This document shows, one piece after another, positions 8,465 through 17,039 of a stretch of DNA of 64,000 nucleotides. How positions within the stretch are numbered: position 1 is the stretch's first letter; each line of letters begins with the position of its first letter. This stretch comes from CAVUFH01 sp963740835. GTDB lineage: Bacteria; Actinomycetota; Acidimicrobiia; IMCC26256; PALSA-610. The notes under the pieces were generated by a model, which was given only the letters and a program-made list of their open reading frames with translations, was not told the origin of the DNA and searched no databases. Made by a program: the position numbers and the translations under genes. Location: assembly GCA_963740835.1 (NCBI GenBank), contig CAVUFH010000003.1, positions 868,001 through 932,000 on the forward strand, in the 5' to 3' direction.

Positions 8465-9018
8465 GCGGCGAGTGCTCTTTCAGGGGGACGGGCGGCGAGG
8501 AGGATCGTGTCGACGAGCAGGAAGGCCGACAGCGCCATCATCGGGATCGAGATGTAGTGCAACCGGAAGAACCATGTGATGTTGCACGGGTTCGTCGGAT
8601 CGCACGAAGTGCTGTTCTCCCAGCTCGGGAAGCGCTCGATCAGGTAGTGGTAGATCGAGATGATCGGACCGATCAGTCCGAGTGTGAGCGCGTACGGACG
8701 CACATGCCAGTCGCGCCGGACCGCGGCGACGAGGAGGATCACCGCGAGCGAGTACATGGCGATGCGCTGGAACCAGCACAAGCGGCAGGGCGGCAGGTTC
8801 GCCCCTTCGGAGAGGTAGAGCGAGCCCACCATCGCGGTGCCCGCCGCGACGGCCGACAGTGCGAGCCCATTCTCCCCGAGCGCTTCGCGCAGCCGTTCCC
8901 ACACATCGACCGCGCGTCCGAAGCGTGCGGCCAGCGCCACGAACCACACAGTCAGCGTCGCGATGTTCGCCCCGACCGTGAGGACGACGAAGAAGTTGAT
9001 CCAAGGGTCGTCCGTCAT
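8461..9018 (-). CDS. DsbB-family disulphide bond formation protein
   Basis: This four-helix membrane protein of 185 residues oxidises a periplasm-side thiol partner and passes electrons to quinone. Two cysteine pairs are present: PPCRLCW between the first helices and SCDPTNPC in the second outside loop, as in DsbB/BdbC. The ATG at 9018 (MTDDPWIN) is used; the frame is open further upstream but runs into the divergent gene. It lies directly before, and overlaps, the CPHC thioredoxin-like gene. Confidence 0.87.
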   Translation of the reverse strand: MTDDPWINFFVVLTVGANIATLTVWFVALAARFGRAVDVWERLREALGENGLALSAVAAGTAMVGSLYLSEGANLPPCRLCWFQRIAMYSLAVILLVAAVRRDWHVRPYALTLGLIGPIISIYHYLIERFPSWENSTSCDPTNPCNITWFFRLHYISIPMMALSAFLLVDTILLAARPPERALAA

Positions 9019-9141
9019 GCCGTTGGCAGCGGGTTCACGCACAGTCGGCGCACGGGCCCACCAGATCGAGACGGTGATGCGCGCATGGGGCAGCCAGCCT
9101 ACCGGCGGGCTGCCGGGCCACCGGACGGGTACCGTCGGCCG

Positions 9142-9933
9142 ATGGAACCGGCTGAGCGCTTCGGGAGCATGGTGCGCGCGCCGGAAGCCGGCATCCGCCT
9201 CGACGAAGCCGCGTTCTGCATCGCGGCCTGCGCGCGTCCCGAGACGAGGCCCTTGGATGTCGACGCATGGTGCGCACGCATCGACACGCTCGCGGCAAAG
9301 AGCCCGGAGCCGACGTTCGAGTCGGTGCGAACGCTGCTGTTCGACGCCGAAGGTTTCCGGGGCAACGCTGACGACTACGGCGACCCTCGTAACTCGTTCC
9401 TCGACGCGGTCCTCGAGCGCAAGTGCGGCATCCCGATCACCCTGTCGGTGTTGCTGATCGAAGTCGCGCGCCGGCACGGCATCGAGGTGTTGGGGATCGG
9501 TATGCCCGGCCACTTCCTCGTCCGCGAAGCCGCAGTGGACGACTGTTGGTACGACCCGTTCCACGGTGGCGCGCGACTCGAGCTGGCCGACTGCGCGCGG
9601 CTCTTCGCTGCGCTGCACGGTTCGGTACGCCCGCTCCAGGCCTCCGACCTGGCGTCCACCCCGCCGCGCGCCATCCTGTCCCGCATGCTCGCCAACCTCG
9701 AGCAAGGCCGGTTCGGCACCGATCCCGGCAACCTCGCGACGCTCTGCGGCTTGCACCTCGCGATCCCCGGTGTCCCCGTGGAGCAGCAGGTGCAGCTGTT
9801 GCGGGCCTTGGCGCGCGCCGGCGATCCCGAGCGCGTCGAGCGCGCGTATTCCGAAGTCGCGGCGGTGGCACCGGACGACATCGCCGGCGAACTGCAGACC
9901 GAAGTGCGTCTGCTGCGATCCCGGTGGAACTGA
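9142..9933 (+). CDS. SirB1/transglutaminase-like family protein
   Basis: This cytoplasmic protein of 263 residues resembles the SirB1 N-terminal transglutaminase-like family. The central region has the family pattern RKCGIPITLSVLLIEVARR followed by GIGMPGHFLVR. The C-terminal part is helical and TPR-like. The ATG at 9142 matches the expected N-terminus. Its molecular function is not established. The next gene overlaps its end by 10 bases, suggesting co-expression. Confidence 0.8.
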   Translation: MEPAERFGSMVRAPEAGIRLDEAAFCIAACARPETRPLDVDAWCARIDTLAAKSPEPTFESVRTLLFDAEGFRGNADDYGDPRNSFLDAVLERKCGIPITLSVLLIEVARRHGIEVLGIGMPGHFLVREAAVDDCWYDPFHGGARLELADCARLFAALHGSVRPLQASDLASTPPRAILSRMLANLEQGRFGTDPGNLATLCGLHLAIPGVPVEQQVQLLRALARAGDPERVERAYSEVAAVAPDDIAGELQTEVRLLRSRWN

Positions 9934-10568
9934 CGCGCGGCGCGGACGTGCCCGGACGCGTGCTCCCGATGTTCCCGTTGGGAACGGTCTTGTTCCCGCA
10001 CGCGGTGCTCCCGCTGCACGTCTTCGAGCCGCGCTACCGCGTGATGATGCGGCACTGCATCGACGCCGACGGGGAGTTCGGCGTGGTGCTCATCGAACGC
10101 GGGAACGAGGTCGGCGGCGGTGACGCGCGTTTCGACATCGGAACGCTCGCTCGCATCGTGCAAGCAGCCGAGTTGGAAGACGGCCGCTACGCGATCGCGG
10201 CGGTCGGCCTCGGCCGGGTCCGGGTGGTGCGCTGGCTCGTCGAAGACCCGTATCCCAACGCCGAGGTGGAAGCGCTGGAAGAAGGGTCGCCGCTGCCGGG
10301 CGCGGCCACGGCACGCGACCGCGTGTTCGCCGCGTTCGCGGGTGTCCTCGAGCTCTGGCACGTACTCGACGACCGCGTCCCGACCGCGGTTCCCCCGGCG
10401 TCGAGCGATGCGACGCGCGATCTCTTCGAGGTCGCGGCCACCGCGCCGCTCGGTCCACTCGATGCGCAGCGCGTGCTCGAAGCTCCGCCGGAGAACCGGG
10501 CAGTGGTGCTCGAGCAACTGCTCGCCGAGATCGTCGAAGAGCTGCGCGCCCGCCTCCACTTCGAGTGA
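9924..10568 (+). CDS. LON-substrate-binding-domain protein
   Basis: This stand-alone protein of about 214 residues contains the N-terminal substrate-recognition domain of Lon protease without the ATPase or protease. The signature is LPMFPLGTVLFPHAVLPLH followed by FEPRYRVM. Possible GTG starts are 9924, 9948 and 9960; 9924 overlaps the preceding gene and is used here. The role is unknown; an adaptor-like function is only a suggestion from the domain. Confidence 0.82.
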   Translation: MELTRGADVPGRVLPMFPLGTVLFPHAVLPLHVFEPRYRVMMRHCIDADGEFGVVLIERGNEVGGGDARFDIGTLARIVQAAELEDGRYAIAAVGLGRVRVVRWLVEDPYPNAEVEALEEGSPLPGAATARDRVFAAFAGVLELWHVLDDRVPTAVPPASSDATRDLFEVAATAPLGPLDAQRVLEAPPENRAVVLEQLLAEIVEELRARLHFE

Positions 10569-10599
10569 CCGGGACGGGACCGGTGGGTACTGTGCGGCC

Positions 10600-10959
10600 A
10601 TGACCACCTTCGATGAGGACGAGGCGCGCCGGCGGCTCGTCGCCGACCGTGAGCGCGTCAATGGCTTGATCGGTGAGCTCCGCGGCGAGGGGCTCGATCA
10701 GGACGACTCCGATCAAGGCGGCGAGCTCGCGCACTACGACCAGCATCCGGCCGACACCGCATCGGACACTTTCGAGCGCGAGAAGGACCTGTCGATCCTC
10801 GAATCGCTGGAATCGGATCTCGTGGAGATCGAGGCCGCATTGCAACGCCTCGACGACGGGAGCTACGGCGTGGACGAAGTCACCGGCAAGCCGATCGACC
10901 CGGCCCGGCTCGAGGCGCAGCCGACGGCCCGGACCAACGTCGACACGCCGCCGCAGTAG
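10600..10959 (+). CDS. DksA/TraR-family protein lacking zinc-finger cysteines
   Basis: This protein of 119 residues has a coiled-coil N-terminal half and a C-terminal DksA/TraR segment. The family pattern YG-x-C-x-x-C-G-x-x-I-x-x-x-RL is recognisable as YGVDEVTGKPIDPARLEA, but all four cysteines are replaced (V and V in the first pair, T and D in the second). DksA-family proteins bind the RNA polymerase secondary channel; whether this one does is unknown. It ends immediately before the start codon of the MoaD-like gene. Confidence 0.8.
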   Translation: MTTFDEDEARRRLVADRERVNGLIGELRGEGLDQDDSDQGGELAHYDQHPADTASDTFEREKDLSILESLESDLVEIEAALQRLDDGSYGVDEVTGKPIDPARLEAQPTARTNVDTPPQ

Positions 10960-11220
10960 ATGGCAGGGGTGCGGCTGCGGTTGTTCGCGGCCGCTCGGGA
11001 GGCCGCCGGTCGGGCCGCGGACGAGTTCGATCCCGGCCCGGAACCCACGCTCGGCGCGGTCCTCCTGGCCGCAGCGGAGCGCTACGGCGCCGAATTCGAG
11101 GCCGTGCTACGGACCTCCCGGGTCTGGGTGAACGGGGATGAACCTCCGGCCGGAACCGCCACCGTGGTGCACGACGGCGACGAGGTCGCGGTCCTCCCGC
11201 CGGTTTCCGGCGGTTCCTGA
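10960..11220 (+). CDS. MoaD/ThiS-type sulphur-carrier-like protein
   Basis: This small beta-grasp protein of 86 residues resembles MoaD/ThiS. It has the typical C-terminal run VVHDGDEVAVLPPVSGG, but a serine follows the usual terminal Gly-Gly. Normal carriers need a free C-terminal glycine for adenylation and thiocarboxylation, so this one would need trimming or has another role. It starts directly after the DksA-like stop codon. No other molybdopterin or thiamine gene is nearby. Confidence 0.78.
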   Translation: MAGVRLRLFAAAREAAGRAADEFDPGPEPTLGAVLLAAAERYGAEFEAVLRTSRVWVNGDEPPAGTATVVHDGDEVAVLPPVSGGS

Positions 11221-11273
11221 GCGACACGCGTTGCTGCCCCCCTCCCACCAGGTCTGTTACCGTCGCTGGGCTC

Positions 11274-12371
11274 GTGCGGATCCTGCCCCTACGTCCGTGG
11301 CGGCGTCGCGCCCTCGCCCTGCCGCTGGTGCTCGCGCTGCTCTTGGTGCCGACCCGGGCGGCCGGCGCGGCCGGCGACCCCGTTTCCCAGGCCGAAGCGC
11401 GCGTCACCGCGGCGCGCCAAACCGCCGATGCGGCCACCGCGCGCTACGAGGACGCCCAGACGACCTACTACACGCTGAAAGACGACATCGACCGGACCCG
11501 CCAGCAGGTCGCGGGGCTCCAGAAGAACGCGGACGCCATCAGCGCGGTCGCGACCGCCCGCGCGCTCGAGGCCTACAAGGGCGGCAACGCTGACCTCGAC
11601 GCGATCATGAACGGCGCCGACGTGCTCGAAGCGATGCGGCGCAGCGAGCTCCTCGACCGGGTCAACCGGCAGGGAAACGACGCCGTCGACCAGCTCGGCG
11701 CGATGACCGAGGACCTGCACGCCCAAGAGGCGACGCTCGATGACAAGCTCGGGCAACAAGCCGACCTCGTCGCGAACCTGAAGGCGAGGCAAGCTGACGT
11801 GCGCAGTGCGCTCGCGGCCGCAGAAGCGGCCGAGCAGCAGCTGAAGGAACGCCTCGCACGCGAGCAGCGCGAGCGCGAGCTCCAGGATCGTCTGCAAAAG
11901 GCGCGCGCCGCGGCCGCGGCGAGCGCCACCGCGAGCAAGAAGGGCGGCGGCGCGGCGCTGCCGCGCGGCAAGTCCGTCGTGGTGGTGGGCGGGTTCCAGT
12001 GCCCGGTTCCGGGCTCGTCGTTCAGTTCCACGTTCGGCGCACCGCGTTCCGGCGGCCGCCGCCACCAAGGCGTCGACATGATGGCGGGCCGGGGCACCTC
12101 GATCTATGCGGTCGTCAGCGGTTCGGTCGCGCACAGCTCCAGCGGCCTCGGTGGCAATCAGATCTGGCTGCACGGCAGCGACGGCAACACCTACTTCTAC
12201 GCGCACCTGTCGGCGTACGTCGGCGGCGGTGGGGCGGTCAACGCGGGCGACGAAATCGGCAAGGTCGGCGACACCGGGAACGCGAAGGGCACGCCGCATC
12301 TCCACTTCGAGATCCATCCGGGCGGCGGTGCCGCAGTAGACCCGTACCCGACCGTCCGGGCCCACTGTTAG
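11274..12371 (+). CDS. Secreted M23 (LytM-type) peptidase with coiled-coil domain
   Basis: This cell-wall-directed metallopeptidase or EnvC-like activator has 365 residues. A signal peptide (about residues 1-32, ending AAGAAG) is followed by a long coiled coil (about 35-215, rich in A, E, Q, R) and a C-terminal M23 domain. Zinc ligands are visible in HQGVDMM and HLHFEIHP. Because the motifs are intact it may be an active endopeptidase. The start is GTG at 11274, 53 bases after the MoaD-like gene. Confidence 0.88.
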   Translation: MRILPLRPWRRRALALPLVLALLLVPTRAAGAAGDPVSQAEARVTAARQTADAATARYEDAQTTYYTLKDDIDRTRQQVAGLQKNADAISAVATARALEAYKGGNADLDAIMNGADVLEAMRRSELLDRVNRQGNDAVDQLGAMTEDLHAQEATLDDKLGQQADLVANLKARQADVRSALAAAEAAEQQLKERLAREQRERELQDRLQKARAAAAASATASKKGGGAALPRGKSVVVVGGFQCPVPGSSFSSTFGAPRSGGRRHQGVDMMAGRGTSIYAVVSGSVAHSSSGLGGNQIWLHGSDGNTYFYAHLSAYVGGGGAVNAGDEIGKVGDTGNAKGTPHLHFEIHPGGGAAVDPYPTVRAHC

Positions 12372-12392
12372 CGAGCGGTAGCCTGCCCGGCG

Positions 12393-12897
12393 GTGGAACG
12401 CATACGTCAGATCCTCGACCCTGAATACCTGGCAGACCTGCCGGCGCGCGCGCTCGACGACCTGCGCCGCGATGCGCAGTCGCTGCGCGGAGTACGAACT
12501 GACGGTCTCCTATGACCGGCGGATGGTGCAGGCGCGCATGGAGATCCTCGAAGCCGAGCGCGCCCGGCGCGAACGCGGCGGCAGCCTCGACGAGCTCGTC
12601 GCCGACCTGCCGCGCATCCTCGGCGCCGACGGCGGGCACGCGACCGCGGCGGCGACTCGTGTCTCGAACGCGCATCCGCCGACGATCGAGCTGCACTGGC
12701 CCGATGGGCGCGAGGAGCTCATCGCCGACTCGACGCTCGCGAACCTCCCGACGCTCGACGACGCCGCGCTCGCGCACGCGTCGGAGCGCCTGCGCGACTT
12801 CGAACGCGAGCTCTCCGAGATCCGACACCAGCTCCACGTTGTGATCGACACGTTGGATCGCGAGATCGCGTCCCGGCAGGTCGCCGGGACCCCCTGA
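12393..12897 (+). CDS. RsiG-like coiled-coil protein, interrupted by a +1 frameshift
   Basis: Two frames together give one protein of about 167 residues. The first begins at GTG 12393 (ILDPEYLADLPARALDDLRR) and would stop at 12515. The second carries ELTVSYDRRMVQARMEIL and ends at 12897. Removing one G near 12489-12490 joins them as SLREYELTV. The motif E-x3-S-x2-R-x3-Q-x3-E matches the cyclic-di-GMP binding motif known from Streptomyces RsiG (there ending in D), an anti-sigma factor. A second helix pair lies at the C-terminus. It overlaps the next regulator gene by one base. No sigma gene is adjacent. Confidence 0.7.
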
Positions 12898-13388
12898 TGC
12901 CCACGGACGCGCTCGAGACGCGGCTGCACGACCTGGGCGGGTTCATCCGCGACCAGCGCCGCAACGCCCGCCTCTCGCTGCGGAAGCTGAGTGAGGCGGC
13001 GGGCATCTCGAACCCGTACCTCAGCCAGATCGAGCGCGGGCTGCGCAAGCCGTCGGCCGAGATCCTGCAGGCGATCGCCAAGGGCCTGCGCATCTCGGCC
13101 GAGACGCTCTACGTGCGCGCGGGCATCCTCGACGAGCGAACCGACGATGCCCCGGACGTGGTCGACGCCCTGCTCAACGACCCGACGTTGAACGACCGGC
13201 AGAAGCAAGTGCTGGTGGAGATCTACCGTTCGTTCCAGACGGAACGGCGGACCGACCAGACCGAACGACGGACCGGCCAGACCGAACGGCGGACCGACCA
13301 GACCGAACGGCGGACCGACCAGACCGAACGGCGGACCGACCAGACCGAACGGCGGACCGGCCAAGCCGCCGCGGCACCGCTCCCCTGA
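12897..13388 (+). CDS. XRE-family helix-turn-helix regulator with heptad-repeat tail
   Basis: This cytoplasmic DNA-binding protein of 163 residues has an N-terminal helix-turn-helix (about residues 14-70, with LSEAAGISNPYLSQIERGL) in the style of actinobacterial XRE regulators. A short helical part follows. The C-terminal 50 residues are six near-perfect copies of the heptapeptide QTERRTD/G, highly charged and encoded by a 21-bp tandem repeat. The ATG start overlaps the preceding TGA by one base, tying it to the RsiG-like gene. Its targets are unknown. Confidence 0.88.
   Translation: MPTDALETRLHDLGGFIRDQRRNARLSLRKLSEAAGISNPYLSQIERGLRKPSAEILQAIAKGLRISAETLYVRAGILDERTDDAPDVVDALLNDPTLNDRQKQVLVEIYRSFQTERRTDQTERRTGQTERRTDQTERRTDQTERRTDQTERRTGQAAAAPLP
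13236..13361 (+). repeat. In-frame 21-bp tandem repeat, six copies
   Basis: Six consecutive 21-bp units begin at 13236, 13257, 13278, 13299, 13320 and 13341, each of the form CAGACCGAACGGCGGACCGA plus one base. They encode QTERRTD or QTERRTG inside the XRE regulator. Because the unit is a multiple of three, copy number can change without breaking the frame. Confidence 0.95.
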
Positions 13389-13429
13389 GGAGCGGCGATC
13401 GCCCGCCGTCTGGGTACCCTTACACCCCG

Positions 13430-14653
13430 ATGTCAGAGCGCCGCGTTGCCGTCTTCAGCATGCACACGTCGCCCTTGGCCCAACCGGGGGCGGGCGATGG
13501 CGGGGGCATGAACGTCTACGTGGACGCGCTCGCATCCGCGCTCGCGCGTGCCGGTGTCGACTGCGACGTCTACACCCGTGCGGAACACCCCGAGCAACCC
13601 GACATCGTCGAGGTCGAACCCGGCTTCCGCGTCGTGCACGTCGACGCGGGTCCGCGCGAACCCGTCGCCAAGCACGACCTCGTCGATCTCGTCGATCCCT
13701 TCGTGGAGGCGGCGCGCGAAATGCTGCTCGCGTCCCCACCCGTCGACGTCCTGCACGCGAACTACTGGCTCTCGGGTGCGGTCGCGCACACGCTCAAGCA
13801 CCAGCTCGACCTCCCGCTCGTCGCGACGTTCCACACGCTCGCTCGCGTCAAGGCGGATGCCGGTCTCGAGGATGATCCCGAGCTGCGCGCGCGCATCGAG
13901 CACGAGGTCGTCGCGTGCGCAGACCTGATGCTGGCGTCCACCGACGACGAACGGATGCAGCTCGCGTCCCACTACGACGCGGACCCGGACCGCATCGAGG
14001 TTGTCGCGCCCGGCGTGGACCACGCGATGTTCGCCCCCGGTGACCGCGCCGAAGCACGGGAGCACCTCGGTATCACCGGCCGTCGCGTGATCCTGTTCGT
14101 CGGTCGCATCCAGCCGCTCAAGGGCCTCGGCCTCGCGGTGCGCTGCCTCGCCGAGCTCGAAGATCCCGACATCACCTTGTTGATCGTCGGCGGCCCGAGC
14201 GGCACCGACGGCGAAGCCGAGCTGGCTCGCACCCGTGCCCTCGTGGAGCAACTCGGCGTCGAGGATCGCGTGCGGTTCGTCCCGCCGCAGCCGCATGCGC
14301 AACTGGCCGAGTACTACCGCGCCGCCGATGTCTGCCTGGTGCCGTCGCGCACCGAGTCGTTCGGTCTCGTCGCACTCGAGGCGGCCGCCTGCGGCACGCC
14401 CGTCGTCGCCGCATCGGTCGGCGGACTGCGCTCGCTCGTCGACGATGCCCGCACCGGCTTCCTCATCGAAGGCCGTGACCCGGTCGACTACGCGACGCCG
14501 ATCTCGCTCCTCTTCGACGACGCGGATCTCGCGGCCGAGATGCGCGTGAGGGCGGCGGCGCAGTCGCGGCGCTACTCGTGGAGCGCGACCGCCGGACGCC
14601 TGCGCCGCTCCTACAGCGACCTCGCGGCACGCGCGCTCGTGCGCTGTGACTGA
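13430..14653 (+). CDS. mshA: D-inositol-3-phosphate glycosyltransferase, mycothiol biosynthesis
   Basis: This retaining GT4 glycosyltransferase of 407 residues transfers GlcNAc from UDP-GlcNAc to inositol 3-phosphate, the first step of mycothiol synthesis. Visible features are the N-terminal GAGDGGGMNVYV glycine loop, FVGRIQPLKGL at the start of the second Rossmann domain, and the E-x7-E motif in ESFGLVALEAA. Length and motifs agree with MshA. It is followed, with an 8-base overlap, by a YbjN-family gene, an arrangement found in other actinobacteria. Confidence 0.92.
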   Translation: MSERRVAVFSMHTSPLAQPGAGDGGGMNVYVDALASALARAGVDCDVYTRAEHPEQPDIVEVEPGFRVVHVDAGPREPVAKHDLVDLVDPFVEAAREMLLASPPVDVLHANYWLSGAVAHTLKHQLDLPLVATFHTLARVKADAGLEDDPELRARIEHEVVACADLMLASTDDERMQLASHYDADPDRIEVVAPGVDHAMFAPGDRAEAREHLGITGRRVILFVGRIQPLKGLGLAVRCLAELEDPDITLLIVGGPSGTDGEAELARTRALVEQLGVEDRVRFVPPQPHAQLAEYYRAADVCLVPSRTESFGLVALEAAACGTPVVAASVGGLRSLVDDARTGFLIEGRDPVDYATPISLLFDDADLAAEMRVRAAAQSRRYSWSATAGRLRRSYSDLAARALVRCD

Positions 14654-15104
14654 GCGCGACCTCGCGCTCGACGAAGCATTCCTCGCCGCGCAGCACGCGC
14701 TCATCGCCGAGCATCTCGAAGAGCACGTCGCGCGCGAGCCCTGGGTGCAGACCGTCGAGTACGACGCCTCGATCCCGCGTTGGTACGTGCGCTTCGGTTG
14801 CGACGGCCGCGACGCAGCGACGATCTACTTCGACTTGCACCAGCGCACGTTGCGCTACGAGCTCTACTTCATGCCCGATCCGCCCGCGAACCACGAAGCG
14901 CTCGGGCGTTTTCTCCTGCAGTGCAACCACAAGATGTACGGCGCGCACTTCTCGATCGGCCCGGACGGCGACTGGTACCTGGTCGGGCGCACGCTGCTCG
15001 AGCACCTCGACGTGGTCGAACTCGACCGCATCATCGGCGTGCTCTACGAAGCGGTGGAGCGCTGGTTCCAACCCGCGATCCGCATCGGTTTCGGGCCGCG
15101 CTGA
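14646..15104 (+). CDS. YbjN-domain protein
   Basis: This soluble protein of 152 residues resembles the YbjN/type III secretion chaperone-like fold family of actinobacteria. Typical segments are WYVRFGCDGRDAATIYFDLHQ, LRYELYFMPDP and LLQCNHKMYGAHFSI. The GTG start at 14646 overlaps the end of mshA by 8 bases, so it is probably co-translated. Its function is not established. Confidence 0.82.
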   Translation: MTERDLALDEAFLAAQHALIAEHLEEHVAREPWVQTVEYDASIPRWYVRFGCDGRDAATIYFDLHQRTLRYELYFMPDPPANHEALGRFLLQCNHKMYGAHFSIGPDGDWYLVGRTLLEHLDVVELDRIIGVLYEAVERWFQPAIRIGFGPR

Positions 15105-15397
15105 CCGGGGCGGCGCGACTCGCGGCAGGATCGCCAGCAGCGGTCTGAGACCCTGTCAGGATGTGAAGAACTGTCTTGAAATGTGATTCGGCGGGTGGTA
15201 CCGTGACGCCATCGCGAGGCCCGAGGTGCAGGAGGGTCCGCTTCGTTCGGGGAAGTGCGAAGTGGGCACGATCGTTCCTCGGGCCTCGTCGCGCGTCCGG
15301 CCGCACGCGCGTCACGGGCCGGTCCGATCGCCCGCGACCCGCTTGGTTCCTGGATCATCCGGCTGGAAGCGCTTCTCAGCGCGTTAGCCTCGCGGCG
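15105..15397 (+). promoter_or_regulatory. Intergenic region with a sigma-70-like promoter before proC
   Basis: This 293-base spacer carries no convincing gene. A promoter-like pair is visible: TTGAAA at 15176-15181 and TACCGT at 15199-15204, separated by 17 bases, pointing towards proC. That leaves an unusually long leader of about 190 bases before the proC start, in which I see no known riboswitch. Confidence 0.5.
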
Positions 15398-16216
15398 ATG
15401 GCTCGCGTCGCGCTGCTCGGGGGCGGAAAGATGGGCGCGGCACTCGTCGGCGGGTTGCTGGATGGCGGCTACGACCCCGACGACGTCGGTGTCGCGGAGG
15501 TCGACCCTGAACGCCGCCGTGACCTCGAAGCCCGCTTCCCCAAGGTGCGCGTCGTGCCGAGCGGGGCCTGGGCCGTCGCCGATGCCGACGTCGTGATCGT
15601 CGCGGTCAAACCCGGTGACGTCTCAGCCGCTCTCACCGCCGCGCTGCCGGCACTCCCGCGCGACGCGCTCGTGCTCTCGATCGCGGCGGGCGTCACGATC
15701 GCAACCGTCGAAGCCGCCGCGCCCGGCCGGCCAGTTGTCCGGGCGATGCCGAACACGCCCGCGCTCGTCGGGCTCGGTGCGTCCGCGATCGCGCCCGGCG
15801 CGACCGCAACCGAGGAGCACCTCGAGCTCGCGGATCGGCTGTTGCGCGCGGTCGGCATCGTGGTGCGCGTGGAGGAGCATCAGCTGGACGCCGTGACCGG
15901 GTTGTCAGGATCGGGACCGGCCTATGTGATGCTCGTGGCCGAGGCGCTCACCGAGGCCGGGGTGCTCGTGGGCCTGCCGCGCGCGATCGCGAACCAGCTC
16001 GTCGAACAGACGCTGCTCGGTGCGGCGACGCTGCTCGCGCACGGTGACGACGGTCCTGAGGCGCTGCGCGCCGCGGTCACATCACCGGGCGGCACGACCG
16101 CGGTCGGCCTGCGGGAGCTCGAAGCCCGCGGCGTGCGCGCCGCGTTCCTCGACGCGGTCGCGGCAGCGGCGGAACGTTCCCGTGAGCTCGGACGAAAGGA
16201 TGCGTCACCGTCATGA
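15398..16216 (+). CDS. proC: Pyrroline-5-carboxylate reductase
   Basis: This cytoplasmic enzyme makes the last step of proline synthesis, reducing pyrroline-5-carboxylate with NAD(P)H. It has 272 residues. The N-terminal Rossmann motif is GGGKMGAAL, the central PNTPALVGLGAS motif is conserved, and the C-terminal dimerisation domain contains LSGSGPAYV and TSPGGTT. The ATG at 15398 directly precedes the Rossmann strand. A conserved phosphatase-annotated gene and a bldC-like gene follow on the same strand. Confidence 0.94.
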   Translation: MARVALLGGGKMGAALVGGLLDGGYDPDDVGVAEVDPERRRDLEARFPKVRVVPSGAWAVADADVVIVAVKPGDVSAALTAALPALPRDALVLSIAAGVTIATVEAAAPGRPVVRAMPNTPALVGLGASAIAPGATATEEHLELADRLLRAVGIVVRVEEHQLDAVTGLSGSGPAYVMLVAEALTEAGVLVGLPRAIANQLVEQTLLGAATLLAHGDDGPEALRAAVTSPGGTTAVGLRELEARGVRAAFLDAVAAAAERSRELGRKDASPS

Positions 16217-16226
16217 GGGCCGGGAA

Positions 16227-17039
16227 ATGAAGGCCCGGAATCGGCCGCCCCGACTGGACGATCCGGTCCGCGCGCCGACGGTCGCGCCGCAACCGGCACC
16301 TGAGCCCAGCGCCTCGGAGCTCCTCGTGCGGGCCAAGGTCGCGGGCAAGACGACGAGTCCGGGTCCGAGCGAGGTGCGGCACTCGGTTGAGCGGCTCGAG
16401 ACCAACCCGGTCGAGACGTGGGCCGCGATCCGGGCCGTGTTCGGCGCCACACCGGAGGAGGCGCAGATCGACGTCGACTGCACGGTACGGGCGGCGCGGG
16501 TGGCGGCGGCCCGCCTGGGTGCCGTCGCCCGCCGCGGCGCCCGCATCGCCTTCGCGACCGCGCAACCGGCTTCCTTGCTGGGTGTCCACGCCGCGCTGGT
16601 CCGTCTGGCCCGTGCCGCCGGCGCAACGGTCGACGATGCCGATGACACCGGCCCGCTCCGGGTCGACGGGCGGACCGGCCGGTTCCTGCGCTGGATCGAC
16701 GGCATCGCGGTCGTCAGCGACGGGTCGTCGCTCCTCGCGACGAGCGGCGCCGACGCGGCCGAGGAGTGGATGTTCCTCGTCGGACGCCCGTCCCTGATCG
16801 TCACGGATGGTCCGTTCGCGGCCGCCGCGGTCGCAGCCGGGGTCGAGGTCATCGCGTTCGCGGGGCTGGATCGGGTCGATCTCGCAGTCCCCGCGGTGCG
16901 TGCCAAAGCCCTGCACAACGACGGTTGTCTGGTCGTGCCGGTGCACAGTGGACGCGCGCCGCGCGCGTACGCCCCGCTCGTCGCGCTCCTCGAACGTGCG
17001 TACGCGGAAGGTGCCGGCGCCGGCGGCCCCGAGCTCTGA
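16227..17039 (+). CDS. Conserved actinobacterial protein of the proC-bldC neighbourhood
   Basis: This protein of 270 residues has a proline-rich N-terminal segment of about 40 residues, then a mixed alpha/beta domain (RRGARIAFATAQPASLLGVH, GIAVVSDGSSLLATSGADA). It resembles a family often labelled phosphatase in actinobacterial genomes, but I see no classical phosphatase motif and do not assign an activity. A cluster of small and hydrophobic residues near VGRPSLIVTDGPFAAAAV may form a ligand pocket. It follows proC by 10 bases. Confidence 0.7.
   Translation: MKARNRPPRLDDPVRAPTVAPQPAPEPSASELLVRAKVAGKTTSPGPSEVRHSVERLETNPVETWAAIRAVFGATPEEAQIDVDCTVRAARVAAARLGAVARRGARIAFATAQPASLLGVHAALVRLARAAGATVDDADDTGPLRVDGRTGRFLRWIDGIAVVSDGSSLLATSGADAAEEWMFLVGRPSLIVTDGPFAAAAVAAGVEVIAFAGLDRVDLAVPAVRAKALHNDGCLVVPVHSGRAPRAYAPLVALLERAYAEGAGAGGPEL

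Noticed and set aside
12510..13364. Minus-strand frame with PFGLVGP repeats
   Set aside because: The repeats are the complementary reading of the 21-bp tandem repeat of the XRE gene; there is no other sign of a gene.
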